64,000 nt of DNA from positions 84,732,079 through 84,796,078 of the forward strand of contig NC_133653.1 in assembly GCF_009905375.1 (NCBI RefSeq). The letters are read 5' to 3'. This document shows positions 55,495-64,000 of this stretch, piece after piece. Both the position numbers and the translations under genes were made by a program. The stretch's first letter is position 1, and each line of letters begins with the position of its first letter. Below the pieces are notes generated by a model. That model saw only the letters and a list, made by a program, of their open reading frames with translations, was not told the origin of the DNA and did not search any database. Origin of the DNA: Apium graveolens. Lineage: Eukaryota; Streptophyta; Magnoliopsida; Apiales; Apiaceae.

Positions 55495-56870
55495 GTAGTA
55501 AACTTTCAGGTTTTGAGCATGCCAAGTCTGAGGTACTTCTTCCCCATCCATGGTCTCCAATATGTAAGACCCTCTTCCTTGAACGCTCTTAACCTTGTAT
55601 GGCCCTTCCCAGTTTGGGGCGAGTTTTCCTTTCTGCCCTACATTAGAGGCTTCTACCTTCCTTACAAATGAACGATTTGAAGACCTATTGATTCTAACAA
55701 CTGATTACAGAGTTGATCATTCGGCGAACAATGATAGATGAAAGAGTTAAAGACATTGCTTTCAACACTTCGTTTGAAAAATAAAGAAAAAGGCGGACAT
55801 TCTTCTTGCTTGAAGAATCTCTCTTTTACCCTTAGGTTGTAATAAAAGGAAGCTTTCTTCTGACATTCTACTATCTTTGCACACGCCACATCTCTTACTT
55901 CATCTATTAAATCCAGGGCTAATCTTTGCCCCTCTTGATTTTCCTCAGCATTAAAAGCTTGGATTCGAGGAGATGAGTGCGATATTTCTAGAGGAACAAC
56001 TACTTCTGCCCCATATGCTAACATGAAGGGAGTTGCTCCGGTGGTGACTATACAAGTAGTTCTTTAAGCCCAAAGTATTGGGAGTATTTCATCCACCCAA
56101 TTATTCCTGGATTTCTCAATCTTTTTCTTCAACCCATCTAGAATTATATGATTCGCTACTTCCACTTGCCCATTGGCTTGTGGATGAGCTACAGAGGTGA
56201 ACCGCAATTTGATCTCATTCTCCTCGCAGTACTTCCTGAACTCTTCGTTGTTAAACTGTGTTCCATTATCAGTGACCAGGATGCGCCGGATTCCATATCG
56301 GCACATGATATTTTCCCACAGAAATTGTGCAACTTGCTTAGTTGTGATTTTGGCCAAAGGCTTGGCTTCAATCCACTTAGTAAAATAATTAATAGCCACA
56401 ATCAAGAACTTCTTTTATGTCGTGGCCATGGGGAAAGGCCCAAGTATATCCATTGCCCACATGAAAAAGGGGATGGGAGAGTTAATGGAAGTTAATATTT
56501 GGGTTGTTGTCGAACAACTGGTGCATGTTTCTGACAACAATCACACTTCTTCACATATTCTTTGGCATCAACCATCATCTCTGGCCAATAAAAGCCCAAA
56601 CGGGTTATTTTATGAGCCAATGACTTACCCCCAGGTGTTGCCCACAAATGCTTTTGTGTACCTCTTCAAGAGCCAAATGCGCCTCATCGGGCCTGAGACA
56701 TCTTAAGTAAGGAACCACATAAGATCTTTTATACAAAATCCCATCGATCAAGGAGTATCTCAGTGCTCGAACAACCAACTTTCGTGCTTCAGTCACATCA
56801 TTTGGCAGCCAACCAGTTTGAATATGGGTCTTAATGGGGTCTATCCATGAAATCCCCAGCCCTATAGGAG
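55495..56870 (-). pseudogene. Integrase of G2
   Basis: Zinc-binding part (near 56640-56790: HLALEEVHKSICGQHLG), catalytic D,D,E (INYFTKWIEAKPL near 56385, VTDNGTQFNNEEF near 56265, HPQANGQVEVANH near 56175), MLAYGAEVVVPLEI (near 56020) and a C-terminal GPY-type motif (GKLAPNWEGPYKV, about 55625-55585). Between FFKQEE (near 55795) and VRKVEAS (near 55665) lies about 120 bp of unrelated sequence, apparently an insertion. Stops near 56065 and frameshifts near 56500. Confidence 0.85.
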
Positions 56871-56999
56871 CTACTTAACATCAATGCTCCATGTCTTCAA
56901 AATGCGGAATTATACACTTCTTGAACTTTCCTCTATCTCAGATGAAGCAAACTTTGACAATGCATCTGCCTTGGCATTTTCCTCCCTTGGGATGTGGTC

Positions 57000-57310
57000 A
57001 ACATGGCATTTATCAAATTAAGTCATCACAACCCTAACTAGGTGGACATACTTAGACATTGTATCATACCTTGCTTCAAACTCTCCCTTGACCTGGGATA
57101 TGACCAACTTCGAGTCTCCATAGACTTTTAAGTTCTTGACCCTCAGTGTTCCTACTAGGCTGAGGCCAGCTATCAAAGCTTCATATTCTACTTCATTGTT
57201 CGTAGTTGGGAAGTCTAGCTTCATAGCATATTCAATCAAGAACCCATCGGGGCTTTGCAAAACTAGCCCTGCTCCACTTAAATTTGTTTTTGATGTTCCA
57301 TCAAAATAGA
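57000..57310 (-). pseudogene. Second (archaeal-like) RNase H domain of G2
   Basis: LQSPDGFLIEYAMKLDFP, TNNEVEYEALIAGL and VYGDSKLVISQVKGEFEARY form an RNase H fold of the kind found additionally in Tat elements. Catalytic Glu (EYEAL) and Asp (GDSKL) are present. Confidence 0.8.
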
Positions 57311-57317
57311 GAACCTA

Positions 57318-57830
57318 TTATTCCTTTTCCTTTACATCCTTTTCTTTGTCTCCTTTATCACCTTCTGTGTTTGGAGGTATAATATCTTCCTGCCCCCTGA
57401 CTTCTTTGTTGGGTATGGTACATTCCATAATGAAGTCAGCCAATGCCTGGGCTTTTATTGCTGTTCGTGGCTTGTACTTGATGTCAGATTCTCCCAACTC
57501 TATTACCCACTTAATTAGCCTCCCACTAGCCTTGGGACTATGAATAATATTTCTCAATGGTTGATTTGTTAACACTTCAATCTTATGAGCTTGGATGTAT
57601 GGACGCGATTTCCTTGAGGCCATTACCAAGGCTAAAGCAAACTTCTCAATAATTGAATAATTCAACTCAGCCCCGTGCAGAATTTTGCTAACATAGTATA
57701 CGGATTTCTGGACTTTAAGTTCCTCCTTAACCAATACAGCGCTCAAGGCATTTTCTGAAACAGGTAGGTACAAGTATAGAGTTTCATTCAGAGCTAGCTT
57801 GGCCAACAACGGGGCATGGGCCATATATTT
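57318..57830 (-). pseudogene. First RNase H domain of G2
   Basis: LYLPVSENALSAVLVKEE, YYVSKILHGAELNYSIIEK and RPYIQAHKIEVLTNQPLR are the usual Gypsy RNase H landmarks. The tail is Lys/Glu/Asp-rich (to 57318). One of the longer open frames of G2 pol (168 codons). Confidence 0.85.
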
Positions 57831-57834
57831 CTTT

Positions 57835-58382
57835 AATTCTTTGAATGCCTTCTGGCCTTCCTCAGTTCATACGAAATCCTTAACTTTCTTCAAGGACTTG
57901 AAGAACGACAAGCACTAGTGCTCAGACTTGGAGATGAATCGCCCCAATGCAGCAACCCTTCCAGTGAGCTTTTGAACATCTTTAATAGTCTTTGGTGGCT
58001 CCATGTCCAAGATTGCCTTTATTTTATCGGGGTTGGCCTTAATTCCTCTTTTCGAGACCATCAGTCCCAAAAACTTTCCAGATCCCACCCGAAAGCACAC
58101 TTTGCAGGATTTAGCATCATTTTGTGATATCTCAAGACCTCAAAAGCTTCCCTCAAATGGGTTACATGGTTAGTCCTTACTAGACTCTTAACTAACATGT
58201 CATCAACATAAACTTCCATAGTCTTACCAATAAGATCCTTGAAAATCTTGTTTACCAACCTTTGATAGGTGGCTCCTGCATTCTTGAGACCAAACGCCAT
58301 AACAAGATAACAAAAAACACCAAAGTCAGTAATGAATGATACCTTTAGGATGTCATCCTTATGTATCTTGATCTGATTGTAC
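57835..58382 (-). pseudogene. Reverse transcriptase of G2, truncated at its N-terminus by G3
   Basis: Starts in mid-RT (YNQIKIHKDDILKVSFI, 58382-58330), continues FGLKNAGATYQRLV and the intact catalytic box YVDDM (near 58203), then LGLMVSKRGIKANPDKIKAI and LTGRVAALGRFISKSEH. The fingers upstream of YNQIK are cut off by the G3 LTR. Frameshifts near 58070 and 57910. Confidence 0.88.
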
Positions 58383-58624
58383 TGATAAGTGGCATTTTAT
58401 ACCACTTAGAGCGTCTCATAACGGCTTAAATTGGTGCCTTGAACTCAAGTATTTTGTGTATTTGACGCGTTTTCGAGTGTTTTTGCATTTCAGGGTATAA
58501 CTTGCTTAGATAGTTGGATTTTATCAAAATAAGCCTGAGGAAGTGCTTGGAGTTAGTCCTGGGTTGATGTGCGAAGAATTCAGCAAAAATAGAAGCAAAA
58601 TAATAATTTTTCCATAAGGGTTGT

Positions 58625-58700
58625 AGGCGCCCGCGTGATGAGAACAGACGACCGCCTGGTAGCAGGCGCCCGCCCGGAAGGAGGAGGTGGCTGCCTGGGT
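58625..58700 (+). promoter_or_regulatory. GC-rich palindromic block in U3 of G3
   Basis: Four copies of a GGCG(N)CCGCCTG-type palindrome (GGCGCCCGCGTG, GACGACCGCCTGG, GGCGCCCGCCCGG, GGTGGCTGCCTGG), 75-150 bp upstream of the TATA box. The copy in the second LTR (63524-63600) preserves the palindromes better. Confidence 0.7.
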
Positions 58701-59032
58701 ATGGATTTTCAGAATCTGATTTTTAGAATTCGAGTTTTATTGGGATTCTGTTAGCACTGATTCTTGTGGGTTATTATATAAACAATCTTGGAAGATGTTT
58801 TTGACAACATGTAACAAGGAGCGAAGGCAAGAAGATCAAGAAGACCGTTTTAGCATGCAACAATGAAGAAGAGGAAGCATACGTTTATGTTGTGATTCTT
58901 TTAATTCGTTGTAACAGTGGATGCTAGTTTTCTTTATGCTTTGAACTTTAATACTCTTGTGTCGTACTTCATTATTAATTAAGTATTTTTATTAGTTTAT
59001 AGCATTGTGATATTATCATGCTTTCATATGAA

Positions 59033-59078
59033 CCCATGGTGACGATGAGTTCTATTATGGGCTAATCGTGATCATGGG
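59033..59078 (+). other. Conserved hairpin in the transcribed part of the G3 LTR
   Basis: Arm CCCATGGTGACGATGAG, 12-nt loop, arm CTAATCGTGATCATGGG; 15 of 17 positions pair in RNA, including one G-U. It lies about 250 nt downstream of the TATA box. Pairs 5 and 11 of the stem are T-A and C-G here but C-G and T-A in G1. Confidence 0.7.
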
Positions 59079-59795
59079 ATCATAGTGGATTTACTATAGA
59101 TTTCTTTAGTTAATTGTTTAATACCTTGGTATGTGGTGATTGTATGATATCTGGCATAGGTTGTGCTTATTCGTCTTATGTGTGTCACGAACATGTAAGA
59201 TAACATGTTAATCTCTTGTGAAGCGACATTGAATCTTGAGATTTAGAACTTGCCATGCTAGCATAGGTTCGTGTAGTGTATGCATGATTAGTGGGTAACT
59301 CTAACCATTTTACTTGCCTTGTGTACCATAATGAATAACTTGCAATTAAATCGTTATGTTATCAAATTCTCTAGATATATAGGGTCTCAACATAATCGAT
59401 GCATATTCAACTTCTATCTTAATTATGGATGCTTGATAGAATGGTATTCGTACAACGAAAGTTGGCGTTTATCAGTTTCGTGTTGTTTGATTAATATCAT
59501 CACCATTACATGTTAAGGGTAATAACAATAACTATTGAATGAAGTAGTAATGAAATTATGATCTCATGTGTGTTTAATATTGATAATTTAAGTGTTTAAT
59601 TCTCGTAGTTAATATTAGTTAATTAACCTTAATTGTTATTATCTTGACATTGAAGAATAATCATACATTGGTGAGTAAGTGTTAATTAGATATAGTTAAT
59701 CAGAGTCTCTGTGGGAACGAACTAGAAATCATTCTATATTACTTGCGAACGCGTATACTTGCGTGAATTATTTAGCGCATGCTTTGTTCCTAACA

Positions 59796-59820
59796 AGTTT
59801 TTGGCGCCGCTGCCGAGGAC
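59796..59820 (+). other. Primer binding site of G3 (tRNA-Asp type)
   Basis: AGTTTTTGGCGCCGCTGCCG directly after the LTR; the following AGGAC differs from the GGGGAC of G1 at one base. Confidence 0.9.
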
Positions 59821-59934
59821 TCGGTGTTAATTTGTTTAGTTTATGTACTCTCCATCAGTGGTCATTAGGACTCATTGATTAAGACTTGTTACTTACTGCT
59901 TCCGGTTGTGTTTCAGGTACTCTAGCGAGCGTTT

Positions 59935-61371
59935 ATGCAAACACGTTCTCGCACCCGCAAGAGGAATCTGGATAAAGCTGAGGAGACGGATACAGCTCTT
60001 GACTTTCCAGAGAAGATAGATTTTGAAGATTCGGATAAAGAGAGTGAAAAGAAAGAACCTGAAATAATGGGTGATCGTATAGTTCCAGCTGACCCAGCTC
60101 TTATGGACTTTTCTCGGCCTAAAATTGATGACATTCAGTCAAGCATCATTCATCCGGCTATTCAGGCCAATACTTTTGAAATCAAGCCGTGCAATATTCA
60201 GATAGTGCAGAATTCTGTTTCTTTCGGAGGTGTTGCGACTGAAGATCCCAACATGCATATCAGGAATTTTGTCGAGATCTGTAGTACTTTCAAATATAAT
60301 GGTGTTACTAATGAGGCTATCAAGCTGAGTCTTTTCCCATTCTCTCTGAGGGACAAGGCTAAGGACTGGTTACATTCTTTACCAGCTGGGTCCATCACTA
60401 CTTGGGAAGATCTTGCACAAAAGTTTCTGGTAAAATTCTATCCAATGGACAAGACTGCAACTATGAGGAGTGCTCTTACTCAGTTTGCGCAGCAACAAGG
60501 AGAATTTATGTGCGAAGCTTGGGAGCACTACAAGAAGATGTTAAGAAAGTGTCCACATCATGGTATGCCTGACTGGATGGTGATCACTGGTTTCTACAAT
60601 AGTTTGGGGGCCTAATCTCGGCCCATGCTCGATGCAGCTTCTGGAGGCGCCTTGTGGGCCAAAAGCTATACTGAGGCCTATAATCTCATTGAAACTATGG
60701 CTGCATATGAGTATCAAAACCCAACTCAAAGGATGATGCCTGGGAAGGTAGCAGGTATTCTGGAAGTTGATGCAGATACAGCTATTGCAGCGCAGCTACA
60801 GGCGCTGTCTATGAAGGTTGATTCTTTAGCCAACTATGGAGTAAATCAAATAGCTAGTGTCTGTGAGATTTGTGCAGGATCTCATGCTACGGATCAGTGT
60901 TCTCTTGTGAATGAATCTTTTAAGTATGTGAACAATTATCAACGACCACAGCAGCCTGTACTAGCTACTTATCATCCTAATAACAGAAATCATCCCAATT
61001 TCAGCTGGAGCAATAATCAGAATGTTGTTCAGCAACCATATCAGCAAGCTGCAAGTAAACATTTTAATCCACCTGGATTTCAGCAACCTCAGCATTATGC
61101 TCAAAGGCAATCATATCCTCAACAAGGAGGTGCTGCTCCACCTTCTAGTTCTGATTTTGAGGAGTTAAAGCTGTTATGCAAAAGTCAGGTTGTTTCTATC
61201 AAGACCTTGGAAAATCAAATTGGACAAATAGCCAATGCCTTACTCAATCATCAACCTGGCACACTTCCAAGCGATACTGAAGTGTCAGGCAGGAAGGAAG
61301 CTAAAGAGCAAGTCAAAGCTGTCACCTTAAGGTCTGGAAAAGTTGCTGATGTTGAAAAAGCAAAAGATTGA
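59935..61371 (+). pseudogene. Gag of G3
   Basis: Starts MQTRSRTRKRNLDKAEE at 59935 and is open to the end except for TAA at 60613-60615 (probably CAA originally). Capsid core LSLFPFSLRDKAKDWLHSLP, then CPHHGMPDWMV, LDAASGGALWAKSY and the knuckle CEICAGSHATDQC (CX2CX3HX4C, near 60880), followed by a Gln/Pro/Asn-rich tail. The frame ends at TGA 61369 (aligned G1 region has coding sequence). It is the best preserved gag in the window. Confidence 0.88.
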
Positions 61372-62535
61372 GAAGTTGAAGTTGTTGATGAATAAGGAAT
61401 GCAAAAGGAGAAAGAGGGGGAATCAAGGAAGACTATTGTTGAACACACTCTTCCTGAGGGTAATACAGGGGAGAAACAGCTCTATCCTCCACCGCCTTTT
61501 CCTAACCAATTGCAGAAATAAAAGCTGGACAAGCAATTTGGTAAGTTTCTGGAGATGTTCAATAAACTTCACATTAACATACCTTTCGCTGAGGCTCTGG
61601 AGCAAATGCATAGTTATGCAAAATTCATGAAAGGTATTCTTTCAAGGAAGGTGAACTGGATGATCTTGATACCTTTGCTCTGACGGAAGAGTGCAGTGCT
61701 GTGCTGTAACAAAAATTACCTCCAAAGCTTAAGGATCCACGTAGCTTCACCATTCCTTGCACCATTGGCAAGTTTTAATTTGACAAGTGCCTTTGCGATT
61801 TGGGAGCAAGCATCAATCTGATGCTGTTGTCTATCTTCAAAAAGCTGAATTTGCCTGATCCAAAGCCCACCTACATGTCTCTACAATTGGTTGATCGTTC
61901 GATTACATACCCACGAGGCATCATGGAGGACGTGCTAGTAAAAGTGGCCAAGCTCATCTTTCCTTCAGATTTTGTCATTCTGGATTTCGAGGAAGATAAG
62001 AAGATTCCCATAATCTTGGGAAGACCTTTCTTAGCTACAGGCCGCACATTGATAGATGTGCAAAAAGGTGAACTCACCATAAGGGTGCAAGATCAAGATG
62101 TGACATTCAATGTATTCAATGTGATGAAATTCGCTACGGAAGATGAGGAGTGCTTCAAGGTGGATTTGATTGATTTTGCAGTTACTTTAGAACTTGATCA
62201 TGTGCTAAGGTCTAATGCCTTAGAAAAAGCCTTATTGAGGGAATTTGACAGTGATGATGAGGAAGGCAATGAGAAGTTACAATATCTAAATGCTTTTCCT
62301 TGGAAACGAAATCTAGACATGCCATTTGAATCTCTGGGAAATACTGATCTCAAGAATGCTGAGGGAAAGCTCAAACCATCTATTGAGGAAGCACCTACTT
62401 TGGAGCTTAAACCATTTCCTGAACATTTGAGGTATGATTTTTTAGGTGATGCATCTATTTTGCCAGTTATTATTGCATCTGACCTTTCAGGTAGTGACGA
62501 GGACAAGCTCTTGAGGATTTTGAGAGAATTCAAAT
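61372..62535 (+). pseudogene. Protease region of G3
   Basis: After two stops (61369, 61393) and a frameshift near 61650, the frame is open from 61800 to 62537. It holds CDLGASINLMLLSIF (active-site Asp near 61795), ILGRPFLATGRTLIDVQKGE, and the linker SIEEAPTLELKPFPEHL to RT. TAG at 62535 replaces a coding triplet. Confidence 0.85.
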
Positions 62536-63398
62536 AGGCAATCGGATGGACTATAGCAGATATAAAAGGGATCAGCCATTCGTACTGTATGCATAAAATT
62601 ATACTAGAGGAAGGTAGCAAGCCAACTGTTGAGCAACAACGAAGGCTTAATCCTATCATGAAAGAAGTGGTGAAGAAAGAAATTCTAAAATGGCTAGATG
62701 CAGGAATCATATATCATATTTTTGACAGTTCTTGGGTGAGCCCCGTGCAATGTGTACCTAAGAAAGGAGGTATTACTGTGGTAGCAAGTGAGAAGAACGA
62801 GCTCATCCCTACTTGAACAGTCACCGGATGGAGGGTATGCATGGACTACAAAAAGTTAAATAAAGCCACAAGGAAAGATCACTTCCCTCTTCCATTTATT
62901 GATTAGATGCTTGACAGGTTGGCTGGTCATGAGTATTATTGTCTTCTGGATGGCTATTCGGGCTATAATCAGATTTGCATTGCACCAGAAGATCAAGAGA
63001 AGACCACCTTCACTTGTCCATTTGGCATGTTTGCTTTTCGCAGAGTTTCTTTTGGCTTATGTGGTGCACCTACCACTTTTCAGAGATGCATGATGGATAT
63101 ATTCTCTGATATGATTGGAAATAATGTCGAAGTGTTCTTGGACGACTTCTCTCTATTTGGACATTCGTATGATGAATGCTTGAATAATCTCCGTTTGGTG
63201 CTCAAAAGGTGTGTGGAAATCAATTTGGTGCTCAATTGGGAAAAATGTCACTGCATGGTGCTGCAAGGCATCTTTCTTGGGCAAAAAGTCTCTAGTAAAG
63301 GTCTTGAGGTGGATAAGGCCAAGGTGGGTGTCATTGAAAATCTTCCGCCACCTAATTCTATGAAGGGAATCCGTAGCTTTCTTGTTCATGCGAGTTGT
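62536..63398 (+). pseudogene. Reverse transcriptase of G3, truncated
   Basis: WVSPVQCVPKKGGITVV, MDYKKLNKATRKDHFPLPF, YSGYNQICIAPEDQEKTTFT and the catalytic box FLDDF (near 63137), to VIENLPPPNSMKGIRSFL. Frame ends at 63399 where LTR sequence begins (expected GHAGFYRRF continuation absent). TGA at 62814 and TAG at 62906 interrupt it. RNase H and integrase are deleted. Confidence 0.88.
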
Positions 63399-64000
63399 TA
63401 ACTTGCTTAGATAGTTGGATTTTATAAAAATAAGCCTAAGGAAGTGCTTGGAGTCAGTCCCGGGTTGATGTGCGAAGAATTCAACAAAAACAAAAGAAAA
63501 ATAATAATTTTTCCAGAAGGGTTGCAGGCGCCCGCCTGATGAGAACAGGCGACCGCCTGGTAGCAGGTGCCCGCCTGGAAGGAGGAGGCGGCCGCCTGGG
63601 TGCGGATTTTCAGAATCTGATTTTTAGAATTCGAGTTCTATTAGGGTTCTGTTAGCACTGATTCTTTTGGGTTATTATATAAACAATTTTGGAAGATGTT
63701 TTTGACAACAAGTAACAAGGAGCGAAGGCAAGAAGATCAAGAAGACCGTTTTAGCATGCAATAACGAAGAAGAGGAAGCATACGTTTATCTTGTGATTCT
63801 TTTAATTCATTGTAACAATGAATGCTAGTTTTCTTTATGCTTTGAACCTTAATACTCTTATGACGTACTTCATTATTTATTAAGTATTTTTATTAGTTTA
63901 TATCGTTGTGTTATTATCATGCTTTCATATGAACCCATGGTGACGATGAGTTCTATTATGGGCTAATCGTGATCATGGGATCATAGTGGATTTACTATGG
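63399..64000 (+). repeat. 3' LTR of G3, missing its first 115 bp; truncated by window end
   Basis: TAACTTGCTTAGATAGTTGG equals 58498 onward of the 5' LTR. TATA at about 63676, GC block at 63524-63600 and hairpin at 63934-63979 are all kept. Roughly 28 differences in 440 aligned bases by eye. No polypurine tract precedes it. Confidence 0.88.

Larger units (their letters stand above)
51926..58382 (-). mobile_element. Element G2: Tat-lineage Ty3/Gypsy retrotransposon, 5' part cut off by G3
   Basis: Minus-strand pol (RT, RNase H, second RNase H, integrase) is followed downstream by an opposite-strand spliced ORF, a 78-bp tandem repeat, a polypurine tract and a putative LTR. Dual RNase H and an antisense extra ORF with the Transposase_28 domain are features reported for Tat elements. 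The RT frame stops exactly at the G3 LTR (58383), so its gag, protease and 5' LTR should lie right of G3, outside the window. Confidence 0.8.
58383..59795 (+). repeat. 5' LTR of G3
   Basis: About 1413 bp, TGATAAGTGGCATTTTATAC to TTCCTAACA. Carries a GC-rich palindromic block (58625-58700), a TATA box (TATATAAAC at 58775) and the conserved hairpin. The open frame 59319-59516 has a cognate of similar length in the G1 LTR; see findings. Confidence 0.88.
58383..64000 (+). mobile_element. Element G3: Athila-lineage Ty3/Gypsy retrotransposon with internal deletion
   Basis: 5' LTR, primer site, gag, protease and RT are present. RT then joins directly to the second LTR, which lacks its first 115 bp, at about 63398. 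RNase H, integrase and third ORF are deleted. The right LTR runs off the window. TGTAC (58378-58382) is the candidate left target duplication. G3 is a close relative of G1 but has a different GC-rich U3 block. By eye the two LTR parts differ at about 6 percent of sites. Confidence 0.85.

Noticed and set aside
62198..62710. 170-codon minus-strand open frame
   Set aside because: Antisense shadow of G3 protease-RT linker; an equivalent shadow exists opposite G1.
1..64000. tRNA, rRNA or other classical RNA genes
   Set aside because: No cloverleaf A/B box pairs or rRNA-like stretches recognised; TGGTATCAGAGC and GGCGCC sites are retroelement primer sites, not tRNA genes.

Overview
This is plant nuclear DNA, AT-rich and almost entirely made of nested LTR retrotransposons. 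The evidence is the retroelement lineages present (Ty1/Copia of the long SIRE/Maximus type, Ty3/Gypsy Athila and Tat, a CACTA-type terminus), tRNA-derived primer binding sites and polypurine tracts, and a plant-type mTERF relic. The layout suits a large-genome eudicot; I cannot name the species. No intact protein-coding gene was found. Every coding region carries stops, frameshifts or truncation, so the ORFs are fossils.

Layout from left to right (labels are mine). X (1-3720, +) is the 3' end of a SIRE-like Copia element. It sits in the 5' LTR of Y (3721-17129, +), a badly decayed relative that also holds a 2.67-kb Gypsy solo LTR, S (5184-7854). Y in turn interrupts G1 (17130-26086, -), an Athila element with gag, pol and a third env-position ORF. 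G1 abuts a 175-bp tandem repeat and a CACTA-like terminus, C (about 26087-27099), which lies inside the gag of a short-LTR Copia, R (27100-31650, +). From 31651 to 35109 is non-retroelement DNA with a foldback element and an mTERF pseudogene. K (35110-48163, +) is a complete 13-kb SIRE-like Copia with both LTRs and a TCTTA target duplication. L (48248-51570) is a 3.3-kb noncoding LTR element. G2 (about 51926-58382, -) is a Tat-lineage Gypsy carrying a spliced ORF on the opposite strand. G3 (58383-64000+, +) is a second Athila element inserted in the reverse transcriptase of G2.

The most interesting theme is regulatory. K and G1 (from unrelated superfamilies), and G2, each carry an extra ORF beyond pol with its own TATA box about 100-165 bp upstream of the ATG. 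In K the ATCCGTTGAA motif forms an exact 23-bp-period array in the LTR and recurs in both orientations just upstream of the internal TATA box. In G1 a GC-rich block from the LTR is repeated upstream of the internal TATA box. This looks like reuse of LTR enhancer modules to drive a third gene from a private promoter. Independently, the Athila LTRs of G1 and G3 share a 46-nt hairpin with two compensatory base-pair changes, which suggests a selected RNA structure.
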